Shown here piece by piece: positions 1 to 8,764 of a stretch of DNA of 64,000 nt. The stretch comes from Mariniflexile litorale. GTDB lineage: Bacteria; Bacteroidota; Bacteroidia; Flavobacteriales; Flavobacteriaceae. Every line of letters starts with the position of its first letter. Positions within the stretch are counted from its first letter, which is position 1. Location: positions 3,214,501 to 3,278,500 of the forward strand of contig NZ_CP155618.1 of the NCBI RefSeq assembly GCF_031128465.2. The letters are read 5' to 3'. The position numbers were made by a program, and so were the translations under genes. The notes under the pieces are model-generated. The model ran no database searches. It was not told the origin of the DNA and worked only from the letters and a program-made list of their open reading frames with translations.

Positions 1-1
1 T

Positions 2-649
2 TTTTACATGCCATTTGAATTTGGAAAATATACAGAACTCATCTCCGAAACGGATCCAAATATTATTGGAACACCAGCTTTTGTAGAGGGAAAATCGGGT
101 ACTAGTTACAAAGGAAATACAGGCTCTTATTTAACTTTTCCAACAACAGGATTAACAGGAGGATCATTTAGTGCTGCTATGTGGTACAAACTAACAGCAA
201 CCCCAAGCAATGGAGGCATTTTAGTTGCTGGTCCAGAAGATGTTGTTAACGTGGGGTACCCAGCTATTCAAAATAATAGAAAAAGCGGATTTAGATTTTT
301 TAGAGAACCTGGTGCTGCTGGATTTCAACGTTTTAAATTAAATGTTGGTAATGGAACTGCTGATGTTTGGGTTGATGGTGGCTCAGCTGCCGATGTTGCT
401 ACTGATGCAGGATGGATTCATCTAGCATTTACAATATCTCCAACAAAAGCGATTGTTTATATTAATGGTACAGCAGTAAAGGAAAGTGCTATCACAGGTA
501 TAGATTGGACAGGGTGTAATATATTATCTATTATGTCGGGAGCTCCTCGTTTTACAGGATGGGGTCATCTTTCAGATTTAAGTTATTTAGATGAATTTCG
601 TCTATTTGACAAAGAATTAACACCCACAGAAATTCAAAGTATGATGTAA
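2..649 (+). CDS. LamG/concanavalin-fold surface glycan-binding protein, 3' part
   Basis: The reading frame is open to the left edge, so this is the C-terminal part of a larger protein; the ATG at 8 is internal. The visible ~215 residues form a LamG-type jelly-roll: an AMWYKL strand, a WIHLAFTI strand, YINGTAV, and the closing LDEFRLFDKELTPTEI motif typical of Laminin_G_3 domains. There is no catalytic motif and no T9SS tail. Because it lies directly upstream of a glycanase operon, I infer that it is the outer-membrane glycan-binding lipoprotein (SusE/SusF-like position) of this PUL, but the anchor and N-terminal domains are outside the window. A strong hairpin separates it from the enzyme genes. 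Confidence 0.7.
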   Translation, partial: FYMPFEFGKYTELISETDPNIIGTPAFVEGKSGTSYKGNTGSYLTFPTTGLTGGSFSAAMWYKLTATPSNGGILVAGPEDVVNVGYPAIQNNRKSGFRFFREPGAAGFQRFKLNVGNGTADVWVDGGSAADVATDAGWIHLAFTISPTKAIVYINGTAVKESAITGIDWTGCNILSIMSGAPRFTGWGHLSDLSYLDEFRLFDKELTPTEIQSMM

Positions 650-722
650 TCTTACTGCATTTGTTTAGTGCAATAAGTTTATAAAACTTTAATAATTAGT
701 TTAGTGGTTTTTTGTTTTTAAT

Positions 723-757
723 ATTTTAGCTGTATTTGTTTCAAATACAGCTAAAAT
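723..757 (+). terminator. 16-bp hairpin between the LamG gene and the glycanase operon
   Basis: A perfect 16-bp inverted repeat (723-738 with 742-757) has a 3-nt loop. It ends 13 nt before the ATG of the first glycanase. No long T tract follows on either strand, so it may be a partial terminator, an mRNA 3'-end stabiliser for the upstream gene, or both. Its position suits the usual expression drop between surface-binding genes and enzyme genes in PULs. Confidence 0.6.
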
Positions 758-770
758 TAATTTACTCTAT

Positions 771-2141
771 ATGAAAATTTTATATCATTATAAATCATTG
801 GTTTTTGTTTTTTTAGTTTTGTTTTTTTTAAACTGCAAAAACCATACAAAACAAAGCGAAGATTTACTTTTAAAAACTCAAAAAAGTGAACTTACAGACG
901 ATGAACTTCTTAATTTAATTCAAAAACAAACTATTGACTATTTTTGGAATGGTGCTGAACCTAATTCTGGACTAGCAAGAGAGCGTTTGCATATGGATAA
1001 TATTTATCCAACATCTCCAAAAAACACCGTAACTACTGGTGGAAGCGGATTTGGACTTATGGCTATTCTAGTAGGCGTAGAAAGAGGATTTATTAATAAA
1101 GAAGATGCTTTTTCACGATTTGAAAAAATAATTAATTTTTTAGAAAAAGCAGATAGATTTCACGGTGCATGGCCACATTGGTTAAATGGTGAAACAGGAA
1201 AAATGCTACCTTTTAGTAAGAAGGATAATGGTGGTGATTTAGTAGAAACAGCCTTTTTGGTTCAAGGTTTATTAACGGTTTCAGAGTTTTATAAAAACGG
1301 GAGTATGCAGGAGCAAGCTCTTGTTTCTAAAATCGATAAGTTATGGAAAGAAGTAGAATGGGATTGGTACACTAAAAATGGTGAAGATGTATTGTATTGG
1401 CATTGGTCTCCAGAATTTGGTTGGGATATGAATTTTCCCGTGGGTGGCTATAACGAATGTTTAATTATGTATGTATTAGCAGCAGCGTCGCCAACATATC
1501 CTATAAAACCATCAGTATATCATAAAGGCTGGGCTAGAGATGGAAAAATTGTTTCGTCTGAAAAATTCTATGGTGAAGATCTGGTTTTAGATTATTATGA
1601 ACATGATGAATCTCCCGTTGGGCCACTTTTTTGGGCACATTATTCATATGTAGGGTTAAATCCTCACGGCCTTTCTGATCAATATGCCGATTATTGGAAA
1701 CTGGTTCAAAACCAAGCTAAAATTCATTACAAATATGCCCAAGATAATCCTAAGGATTATAAAGGTTATGGAGATAGTCTTTGGGGCTTAACTTCTAGTT
1801 ATTCTATAAAAGGATATAAAGGACATAGACCAGATAACGATTTAGGTGTTATTGCACCAACAGCCGCTTTATCATCTTTCCCATATACACCAAAAGAAAG
1901 CATGCAAATGCTTAGAAATTTATATGAAAATCATGATTCATTAATTGGCAAGTATGGTCCTTATGATGCATTTAGTTTACAAGATGATTGGTTTATGCCT
2001 AGATATTTGGCTATAGACCAAGGCCCCATACCAGTCATGATAGAAAATTACAGATCTGGATTATTGTGGAATTTGTTTATGAAAAATGAAGACGTTAATA
2101 ATGGGCTGAATAAATTAGGTTTTACAATAAACGCAAAATAA
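771..2141 (+). CDS. GH144-like lipoprotein, probable endo-beta-1,2-glucanase (copy 1)
   Basis: This 456-residue protein of the glucoamylase-like PF10091 family is a probable endo-beta-1,2-glucanase that would cut sophorooligosaccharides from beta-1,2-glucan. It starts with a lipoprotein signal (FFLNC, Cys22), so it is probably attached to a membrane. Conserved blocks are GGSGFGLMAI near residue 88, HGAWPHW at 131-137, KDNGGDLVETAF from 151, YWHWSP, and the C-terminal DQGPIPVMIENYRSGLLWN. The Asp and Glu residues in these blocks are the expected catalytic candidates. The next gene, 14 bp downstream, is a paralogue of nearly the same length. Characterised GH144 enzymes of Bacteroidota are endo-beta-1,2-glucanases, but the Pfam family is broader, so the substrate is inferred from family and from the GH3 neighbours. 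Confidence 0.78.
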   Translation: MKILYHYKSLVFVFLVLFFLNCKNHTKQSEDLLLKTQKSELTDDELLNLIQKQTIDYFWNGAEPNSGLARERLHMDNIYPTSPKNTVTTGGSGFGLMAILVGVERGFINKEDAFSRFEKIINFLEKADRFHGAWPHWLNGETGKMLPFSKKDNGGDLVETAFLVQGLLTVSEFYKNGSMQEQALVSKIDKLWKEVEWDWYTKNGEDVLYWHWSPEFGWDMNFPVGGYNECLIMYVLAAASPTYPIKPSVYHKGWARDGKIVSSEKFYGEDLVLDYYEHDESPVGPLFWAHYSYVGLNPHGLSDQYADYWKLVQNQAKIHYKYAQDNPKDYKGYGDSLWGLTSSYSIKGYKGHRPDNDLGVIAPTAALSSFPYTPKESMQMLRNLYENHDSLIGKYGPYDAFSLQDDWFMPRYLAIDQGPIPVMIENYRSGLLWNLFMKNEDVNNGLNKLGFTINAK

Positions 2142-2155
2142 TTACAAAGAAATTC

Positions 2156-3523
2156 ATGATTAAATCTTATCATCTCATATTTTCTCTATTTATTTTCATT
2201 TCATGTAGTTCAGATGATGGACCAGGGTATCAAGAACCGTATGTTCCAACGCCAACCGAACCTACAGTAAATGCATTATCAGATATTGAAATGATGGACT
2301 TAACACAAAGAGAAACCTTTAAATACTTCTGGGATTTTGCCAATACAAATTCAGGCGCAGCTAAAGAAAGGTATCACCCTAAAAACCCCTCTTTAAATCA
2401 AAATGTAGTTACAACAGGAGGAACTGGGTTTGGTTTGATGGCTATTATAGTAGGTATTGAACGAGGCTATGTAACCCGAGTAGAAGGTGTGGAGCGTTTA
2501 GATAAGATTTTAACTTTTTTAGAAAATGCCAATCGCTTTCATGGTGCATGGCCACACTGGATGGATGGTGGGACAGGTAGCATATTACCTTTTAGTACTA
2601 AAGATAATGGTGGTGATTTAGTGGAAACCGCTTTTTTAGTACAAGGATTAATTTGTATTACCGAATATTTAAAAAATGGAACGGATACGGAAAAGGCTTT
2701 AGCTAATAATGCAGATGTTTTGTGGAAAGGTGTGGAATGGAATTGGTATACTCAAAATCAAAATACGCTATATTGGCATTGGAGTCCTAATTATGGTTTT
2801 GATATTAATTTAAAATTATCAGGGTATAATGAAACATTAATTACGTATGTTTTGGCAGCAGCTTCACCTAATTATAGCATTTCAAAAGCAATATATGAAA
2901 ACGGTTGGGCATCTAATGGAAATATAATGTCATCAACTTCTCAATATAGCTTTCCATTAGTGTTAAAACATGCTGGTGGTTCTAATTTTGGAGGCCCTTT
3001 ATTTTTTAGTCACTATTCCTTCTTAGGTCTAAATCCTAAGAATTTAACAGATCAATATGGTAATTACTGGAACCTTGCTGTTAATCATACCAAAATTAAT
3101 CGTCAATACTGCGTTTCAAACCCTAATAATTTTGTTGATTATGGTGCAAATTGTTGGGGCTTAACAGCTAGCTACTCTAGAAATACAGATGGCTCTATAG
3201 GTTATTCTGCGCATAGTCCTTCCAACGATTTGGGAGTTATTTCACCAACTGCAGCCATAAGTTCAATTCCTTACACACCTTCAGAATCTTTAAGTGTGAT
3301 GCATTTCCTCTATCAGAAAAAAGATAAATTATTGGGTGTTGCTGGTTTTTATGATGCTTTTAGTCCTCAAAATAATTATTGGGTAGCCGATGCATATTTA
3401 GCAATTGACCAAGGACCTCAAATTATTATGATTGAAAATTATAGAACAGGATTGCTTTGGAATTTATTTATGCAAAATCCTGATGTGAAAAATGGTTTAA
3501 ATAAATTAGGATTTAATTATTAA
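2156..3523 (+). CDS. GH144-like lipoprotein, probable endo-beta-1,2-glucanase (copy 2)
   Basis: This 455-residue paralogue of the preceding gene is collinear along its whole length. Its lipobox is FISC (Cys17), followed by an acidic, Pro/Thr-rich linker (SSDDGP and on) that should keep the enzyme away from the membrane. It keeps all family blocks: GGTGFGLMAI, HGAWPHWMDGGTG from about residue 129, KDNGGDLVETAF, YWHWSP, and DQGPQIIMIENYRTGLLWN at the C-terminus. The SSDDG stretch right after the lipid-bearing Cys resembles the acidic lipoprotein export signal that sends Bacteroidota lipoproteins to the cell surface; copy 1 (KNHTKQ) lacks it. The two copies may therefore act on opposite sides of the outer membrane, which is inference. 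Confidence 0.78.
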   Translation: MIKSYHLIFSLFIFISCSSDDGPGYQEPYVPTPTEPTVNALSDIEMMDLTQRETFKYFWDFANTNSGAAKERYHPKNPSLNQNVVTTGGTGFGLMAIIVGIERGYVTRVEGVERLDKILTFLENANRFHGAWPHWMDGGTGSILPFSTKDNGGDLVETAFLVQGLICITEYLKNGTDTEKALANNADVLWKGVEWNWYTQNQNTLYWHWSPNYGFDINLKLSGYNETLITYVLAAASPNYSISKAIYENGWASNGNIMSSTSQYSFPLVLKHAGGSNFGGPLFFSHYSFLGLNPKNLTDQYGNYWNLAVNHTKINRQYCVSNPNNFVDYGANCWGLTASYSRNTDGSIGYSAHSPSNDLGVISPTAAISSIPYTPSESLSVMHFLYQKKDKLLGVAGFYDAFSPQNNYWVADAYLAIDQGPQIIMIENYRTGLLWNLFMQNPDVKNGLNKLGFNY

Positions 3524-3533
3524 ATGAGACAGA

Positions 3534-4337
3534 ATGGAACTTCAAAAAAATAAAAACAGCAAACTGATTGGTTTATGGATTCTACTTCTTTTTATTTCAA
3601 ATGTGTTTTTTGCACAGCAAGACATTTTTTTAAAAGAATTATATCTCCATGGTATTGACACTCTGAAGTACCGCATCTTGCTTCCTGAAAATTTCTCAGA
3701 ATCAAAACAATATCCAGTTGTATTATTTCTACATGGAGCAGGGGAAAGAGGGAATGATAATACCAAACAACTTATGCACGGCAGTAAATTATTTACCGAT
3801 GAGATGCATAGAGGAGCATTTCCTGCCATAGTTATTTTTCCACAATGTCCACCAAATGATTATTGGTCGAATGCGACAATAGATAGAAGAACGAAGCCTA
3901 TTTCATTAGTTTATCCTCTAAATGCACCCCCAACCAAAGCTTTAAATTTAGTCATGTTTCTGATGGAAGATTATTTAAACAAACCATTTGTAAATAAAAA
4001 TAAAGTATATATAGCAGGTTTGTCTATGGGAGGCATGGGTACTTTTGAATTACTTTATAGAAAGCCAAATACTTTCGCAGCTGCTTTTGCAATTTGTGGC
4101 GGTGGCAATCCTGAAACCGTTAAAGCGTATGCCAATAAAACCGAACTTTGGGTGTTTCATGGAGCAAAAGACGATGTGGTGGATCCGCAATTATCTATCA
4201 ATATGGTTTCGGCATATTTAAAAGCAGGAGGAAAACCTAATTTTACCTTATATGCAAACGATAATCATAATAGTTGGGATTCTGCTTTTGCAGAACCTGA
4301 GCTTTTAACTTGGCTATTTTCAAAATCAAAAAACTAA
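3534..4337 (+). CDS. Secreted alpha/beta-hydrolase (COG4099-like esterase/peptidase)
   Basis: This 267-residue protein has a cleavable signal peptide (hydrophobic stretch ending near FFAQ). The alpha/beta-hydrolase fold shows as FLHGAGERG (oxyanion region), the nucleophile elbow GLSMGG with Ser164, an acidic residue at D213 or D214, and His245 in DNHNSW. This pattern belongs to the COG4099 'predicted peptidase' / carbohydrate-esterase-like group often fused to or encoded beside glycanases. Within a PUL a role in removing acyl groups from the glycan is plausible, although neither sequence nor context proves the ester. It sits 10 bp after the GH144 copy and 5 bp before the GH3 gene, so it is in the same operon. 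Confidence 0.72.
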   Translation: MELQKNKNSKLIGLWILLLFISNVFFAQQDIFLKELYLHGIDTLKYRILLPENFSESKQYPVVLFLHGAGERGNDNTKQLMHGSKLFTDEMHRGAFPAIVIFPQCPPNDYWSNATIDRRTKPISLVYPLNAPPTKALNLVMFLMEDYLNKPFVNKNKVYIAGLSMGGMGTFELLYRKPNTFAAAFAICGGGNPETVKAYANKTELWVFHGAKDDVVDPQLSINMVSAYLKAGGKPNFTLYANDNHNSWDSAFAEPELLTWLFSKSKN

Positions 4338-4342
4338 AATAA

Positions 4343-6655
4343 ATGAAATTTTCAACAAATATTAACTATGTCTTTTTTTGCCTCATAACGCTATTATTTG
4401 TAGCATGTAATTCGAATAAATCGAGTATCGGTTCTGCTAGTAATCCTTTTGAAAGTAAGGTAGATTCTATTTTAAGTTTAATGACAATAGAAGAAAAAAT
4501 TGGACAGCTTAATTTACCATCATCGGGAGATATAACAACAGGTCAAGCAAAAAGTTCCAACATTGCTAAAAAAATTGAAGAAGGCAAAGTTGGAGGACTT
4601 TTCAATATAAAATCAGTAGTAAAAATTAAAGATGTTCAAAGAATAGCTATAGAAAAAAGCCGATTAAAAATACCCCTTCTTTTTGGGATGGATGTTATTC
4701 ATGGTTACGAAACTACGTTTCCAATCCCATTAGGTTTATCAAGTTCTTGGGATATGGACATGATAAAAAAAACAGCTCAAATGGCAGCACAAGAAGCCAC
4801 TGCGGATGGTATTAACTGGACCTTTTCTCCCATGGTAGATATCTCTAGAGATCCACGTTGGGGACGTGTTTCCGAAGGTTCTGGTGAAGACGTTTATTTA
4901 GGAAGTGAAATAGCGAAAGCTATGGTGCAGGGTTATCAAGGAGACGATTTAACAAAAATAAATACGATGCTAGCTTGTGTAAAGCATTTTGCGCTTTATG
5001 GAGCATCAGAAGCCGGAAGAGATTATAATACAGTAGATATGAGTAAAATACGTATGTATAACGAGTATCTTCCTCCTTACAAAGCTGCAATTGATGCAGG
5101 GGTGGGTTCTGTAATGGCTTCTTTTAATGAAGTGGATGGGATTCCTGCAACAGGAAACAAATGGTTACTTACCGATTTATTGAGAAAAGATTGGGATTTT
5201 ACTGGTTTTGTAGTAACCGATTATACTGGAATTGAAGAAATGATATATCATGGCGTAGGAAACTTTCAAAAAGTATCGGCTCAAGCTTTAACTGCAGGGG
5301 TTGATATGGATATGGTTTCCGATGGATTTCTTACAACATTAAAAAAATCTTTAGAAGAAGGTAAAATTTCTATAGATGAAATTGATCTAGCTGTAAAACG
5401 TATTTTAACGGCAAAGTATCAATTGGGTTTATTTGATGATCCATATAAATATTGTGATGAAAATAGAGCCAAAACAGAAATTTTTACTGATGAAAATAGA
5501 GCTTTTGCACGTCAAGTAGCATCAGAATCTATGGTATTATTAAAAAATGAAAATAAATTATTGCCATTAAAAAAATCTGGTACTATTGGATTAATTGGTC
5601 CGCTAGGCAATACAGCCGTAAATATGGCAGGAACTTGGAGTGTTGCAACAAAACAAGAGTTATCTAATCCATTATTGGAAGGGTTGAAAACTGTTGTTGG
5701 AGATAAAGCAAATATTTTATATGCCAAAGGGAGCCATGTAGATTATGATTTGGACTATGAAAAACGAGGTACCATGTTTGGAAAAGAGATCCCTCGCGAT
5801 GGAAGAACAGATAAACAGTTAATGGATGAAGCTTTATCTATAGCCTCAAAATCGGATGTTATTATTGCAGCTTTAGGAGAATCTGCTGAAATGAGTGGGG
5901 AAAGTAGTAGTAAAACAAACCTACAACTACCTTTAGTTCAAAAAGATTTATTAAATGCGTTATTGAAAACTGGAAAACCTGTTGTTTTAGTTTTATTTAC
6001 AGGAAGACCTTTAGCCATTGTTGAAGAAAATAAAAATGTTCCTGCAATATTGAATGTTTGGTTTCCTGGTAGCGAAGCAGGTTTAGCAATTTCAGATGTG
6101 TTGTTTGGTGATGTAAATCCTTCAGGAAAATTAACGGCTACCTTTCCAATGAATGTTGGGCAAGTACCTATTTTCTATAATCATAAAAATACAGGAAGAC
6201 CTTTAGGTAATAAAGAAGGTAAATTCGAAAAATTTAAATCAAACTATTTAGATGTTCGTAATGAGCCCCTGTACCCATTTGGATATGGTTTAAGTTATAC
6301 GACTTTTAAATATGATAATTTGCAATTAAATACTACAAAAATAGATAATAAAGGAAGTGTTGAGGTTTCTGTAGATATAACCAATTCGGGAGATTTTAAT
6401 GGTAAGGAAGTGGTTCAGCTTTATGTACAAGATGTAGAAGGTTCAGTAACCAGGCCTGTAAAAGAACTTAAAGGTTTTCAAAAAGTTGAAATTAATAAAG
6501 GAAAAACTGTAACGTTAAAATTTCAGTTAAGTGAAAACGATTTGAAGTTTTACAATTCGAACCTCGATTTTGTTGCAGAACCAGGGTTTTTTAAAGTTTT
6601 TGTAGGGACAGATTCCAATGCGAGTTTGTCTGCTCAATTTGAATTAACTAAATAA
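4343..6655 (+). CDS. GH3 beta-glucosidase (BglX type), lipoprotein
   Basis: This 770-residue glycoside hydrolase family 3 enzyme would release glucose from the non-reducing ends of beta-gluco-oligosaccharides. A lipobox (FVAC, Cys22) makes it a lipoprotein. The N-terminal barrel carries MDVIHGY, the DPRWGR block, KHFALYG, and the nucleophile motif VVTDY with Asp293 (family position of the SDW/SDY Asp). The alpha/beta sandwich follows, with GESAEMSGESSSKT, and a C-terminal fibronectin III-like domain begins near residue 670. The length is normal for BglX-type enzymes. GH3 next to GH144 is the usual pairing for beta-1,2-glucan breakdown. A second GH3 at 10542-12829 has the same architecture but is frameshifted, so this copy probably carries the activity. 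Confidence 0.9.
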   Translation: MKFSTNINYVFFCLITLLFVACNSNKSSIGSASNPFESKVDSILSLMTIEEKIGQLNLPSSGDITTGQAKSSNIAKKIEEGKVGGLFNIKSVVKIKDVQRIAIEKSRLKIPLLFGMDVIHGYETTFPIPLGLSSSWDMDMIKKTAQMAAQEATADGINWTFSPMVDISRDPRWGRVSEGSGEDVYLGSEIAKAMVQGYQGDDLTKINTMLACVKHFALYGASEAGRDYNTVDMSKIRMYNEYLPPYKAAIDAGVGSVMASFNEVDGIPATGNKWLLTDLLRKDWDFTGFVVTDYTGIEEMIYHGVGNFQKVSAQALTAGVDMDMVSDGFLTTLKKSLEEGKISIDEIDLAVKRILTAKYQLGLFDDPYKYCDENRAKTEIFTDENRAFARQVASESMVLLKNENKLLPLKKSGTIGLIGPLGNTAVNMAGTWSVATKQELSNPLLEGLKTVVGDKANILYAKGSHVDYDLDYEKRGTMFGKEIPRDGRTDKQLMDEALSIASKSDVIIAALGESAEMSGESSSKTNLQLPLVQKDLLNALLKTGKPVVLVLFTGRPLAIVEENKNVPAILNVWFPGSEAGLAISDVLFGDVNPSGKLTATFPMNVGQVPIFYNHKNTGRPLGNKEGKFEKFKSNYLDVRNEPLYPFGYGLSYTTFKYDNLQLNTTKIDNKGSVEVSVDITNSGDFNGKEVVQLYVQDVEGSVTRPVKELKGFQKVEINKGKTVTLKFQLSENDLKFYNSNLDFVAEPGFFKVFVGTDSNASLSAQFELTK

Positions 6656-6664
6656 ATAGCGGCA

Positions 6665-8764
6665 TTGAAAAAATCACTCATCATATTATTGCTTTGTTCA
6701 TTTTATAATATAGGAGCTCAAGAGCTAAAGTCGCCTTCCAAAGAAGTTATAGTTCATTTCTTTTTAAATGCAGAAGGGGAACCCAATTATACCGTTTCAT
6801 ATAAAGGAAAGGACGTTATTACAGCGAGTAAATTAGGTGTGTTATTAAAAGACGGTACCCAGTTAACACATGATTTTAAAGTGATTCATTCTAGTGAAAG
6901 TTCCGTAGATGAGGTATGGGAGCCTGTTTTAGGTGAGCAGTCTTCCATAAGAAATCATTACAACGAATTGAAACTTGAACTCAAACAAAACGGAACCAAT
7001 AAGCTATTAGATATTGTTTTTAAAGTTTATGATGAAGGTCTTGCATTTCGTTATGAATTTCCGTTCGAAAATAAAGTGAATTACTTTGTTATTTCAGATG
7101 AAAGCACGGAATTTAACTTAACAGGAGATCATAAAGCTTTTTGGATTCCAGGAGATTTTGATAGTCAGGAATATGCCTATAATGAGACCAAACTATCTGA
7201 AATTGATATTTCAAAATTAGACTTGAATAATGGTATTGCACTTAAAAGTATCACTAGTAATTTTAGAGTACAATCACCATTAATGATGAAATCCGATAAT
7301 GGGTTGTACATCAATATTTTTGAAGCAGCGGTAAATAATTATCCCGTCATGCATTTGGATCTAATTACTGAAACCTTTCAATTAAAATCCAGTTTAGTGC
7401 CTAATGCCCTTGGTGATAAAGCTTATTTAAGAACACCAGGATTTACGCCATGGCGTACCATAATGGTAAGTGACGACGCAAGAGCTATTGTAGCTTCTAA
7501 AATGATTTTAAATTTAAATGAACCCAGTAACATTGATGATACCTCTTGGATAAAACCCATGAAGTACGTGGGTATTTGGTGGGAAATGCATGTTGGCATA
7601 TCTACTTGGGATTATGCAGGTAGCCAAAACGCACAAAACGTAGAATCGAAAGCCCTTATTCCTTCAGGAAAACATGGCGCCACAACAGCTAATACAAAAC
7701 GCTACATCGATTTTGCTGCAAAACACGGTTTTGATGGGGTTTTAGTTGAAGGTTGGAATGTTGGATGGGAAGATTGGTTTGGGAACTGGAAAGAAGACGT
7801 TTTCGATTTTATAACACCTTATCCAGATTTCGATATGGAAGAAGTTTCAAATTATGCACAATCCAAAGGTGTGAAAATGATTATGCATCATGAAACGTCT
7901 GGATCTGTTGCTAATTATGAAAGGCATTTAGATAGAGCCATGAATTTAATGAAACAATATCATTATCCTGCTGTAAAATCGGGTTATGTAGGTAGAATTA
8001 TCCCTAGAGGTGAATTTCATGATGGACAAATGATGGTGAATCATTTCAATTTTGTAGCGCAGCGAATGGCCGATAATAAATTGCTGTTAAATTCACATGA
8101 ATCTTCAAGGCCAACCGGTTACCATAGAACCTATCCAAATTATGTAGCTTCTGAAGCTGCACGAGGTAACGAATTTAATGCATGGAGTTCAGGTAATCCA
8201 CCGGCACATGAAACCATATTACCCTTTACACGATTATTAGGTGGCCCCATGGATTATACACCAGGTATATTTGAAATACAGAGGAGTGCCTATGATTCCA
8301 AAAAAACGGAACAGGTTCATAGCACTTTGGCTAAACAATTGGCACTGTATGTTACTATGTATTCACCACTGCAAATGGCAGCCGATTTACCACAGAATTA
8401 CGAACAACATTTAGATGCTTTTCAGTTTATAAAAGACGTTCCTCTAGATTGGCAAGCCTCCATTTACCTAGAGGCTGAGCCTGGTGATTTTTTAACTGTT
8501 GTAAGAAAGGATAAGAAGTCTGAAAATTGGTTTTTAGGAGCTATAACCGATGAGAATTCTAGAAAAACAGATATCAAACTAGACTTTTTAACGCCTAATA
8601 AAAAGTATATAGCAACCATTTATCAAGATGGAAAAGATGCCCATTGGAAACATAATCCTAAAAGTTATGCTATAAATTCGGTAACAGTGACTAGTAAATC
8701 TAAACTCAAAATTAACTTAGCAGCAGGTGGGGGCACTGCGGTTAGTTTTGAACTAAAGAAGTAA
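6665..8764 (+). CDS. GH97 SusB-type alpha-glycosidase
   Basis: This 699-residue GH97 enzyme has a signal peptide ending near NIGAQ. The start is TTG at 6665: the signal peptide requires it and no ATG is available nearby. The catalytic region has EGWNVGWEDWFGNW, SGYVGRIIPRGEFHDGQ (Glu450), SHESSRPTG (Glu479) and EAARGNE (Glu497), then LLGGPMDYTPGIFE. In the retaining GH97 group an Asp nucleophile sits where this protein has Gly440, while the inverting SusB group has Gly there and uses the Glu residues; this protein therefore fits the inverting alpha-glucosidase group. An alpha-linked sugar in a locus centred on beta-glucan enzymes suggests a branched or substituted substrate. The gene directly abuts the next gene. 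Confidence 0.87.
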   Translation: MKKSLIILLLCSFYNIGAQELKSPSKEVIVHFFLNAEGEPNYTVSYKGKDVITASKLGVLLKDGTQLTHDFKVIHSSESSVDEVWEPVLGEQSSIRNHYNELKLELKQNGTNKLLDIVFKVYDEGLAFRYEFPFENKVNYFVISDESTEFNLTGDHKAFWIPGDFDSQEYAYNETKLSEIDISKLDLNNGIALKSITSNFRVQSPLMMKSDNGLYINIFEAAVNNYPVMHLDLITETFQLKSSLVPNALGDKAYLRTPGFTPWRTIMVSDDARAIVASKMILNLNEPSNIDDTSWIKPMKYVGIWWEMHVGISTWDYAGSQNAQNVESKALIPSGKHGATTANTKRYIDFAAKHGFDGVLVEGWNVGWEDWFGNWKEDVFDFITPYPDFDMEEVSNYAQSKGVKMIMHHETSGSVANYERHLDRAMNLMKQYHYPAVKSGYVGRIIPRGEFHDGQMMVNHFNFVAQRMADNKLLLNSHESSRPTGYHRTYPNYVASEAARGNEFNAWSSGNPPAHETILPFTRLLGGPMDYTPGIFEIQRSAYDSKKTEQVHSTLAKQLALYVTMYSPLQMAADLPQNYEQHLDAFQFIKDVPLDWQASIYLEAEPGDFLTVVRKDKKSENWFLGAITDENSRKTDIKLDFLTPNKKYIATIYQDGKDAHWKHNPKSYAINSVTVTSKSKLKINLAAGGGTAVSFELKK

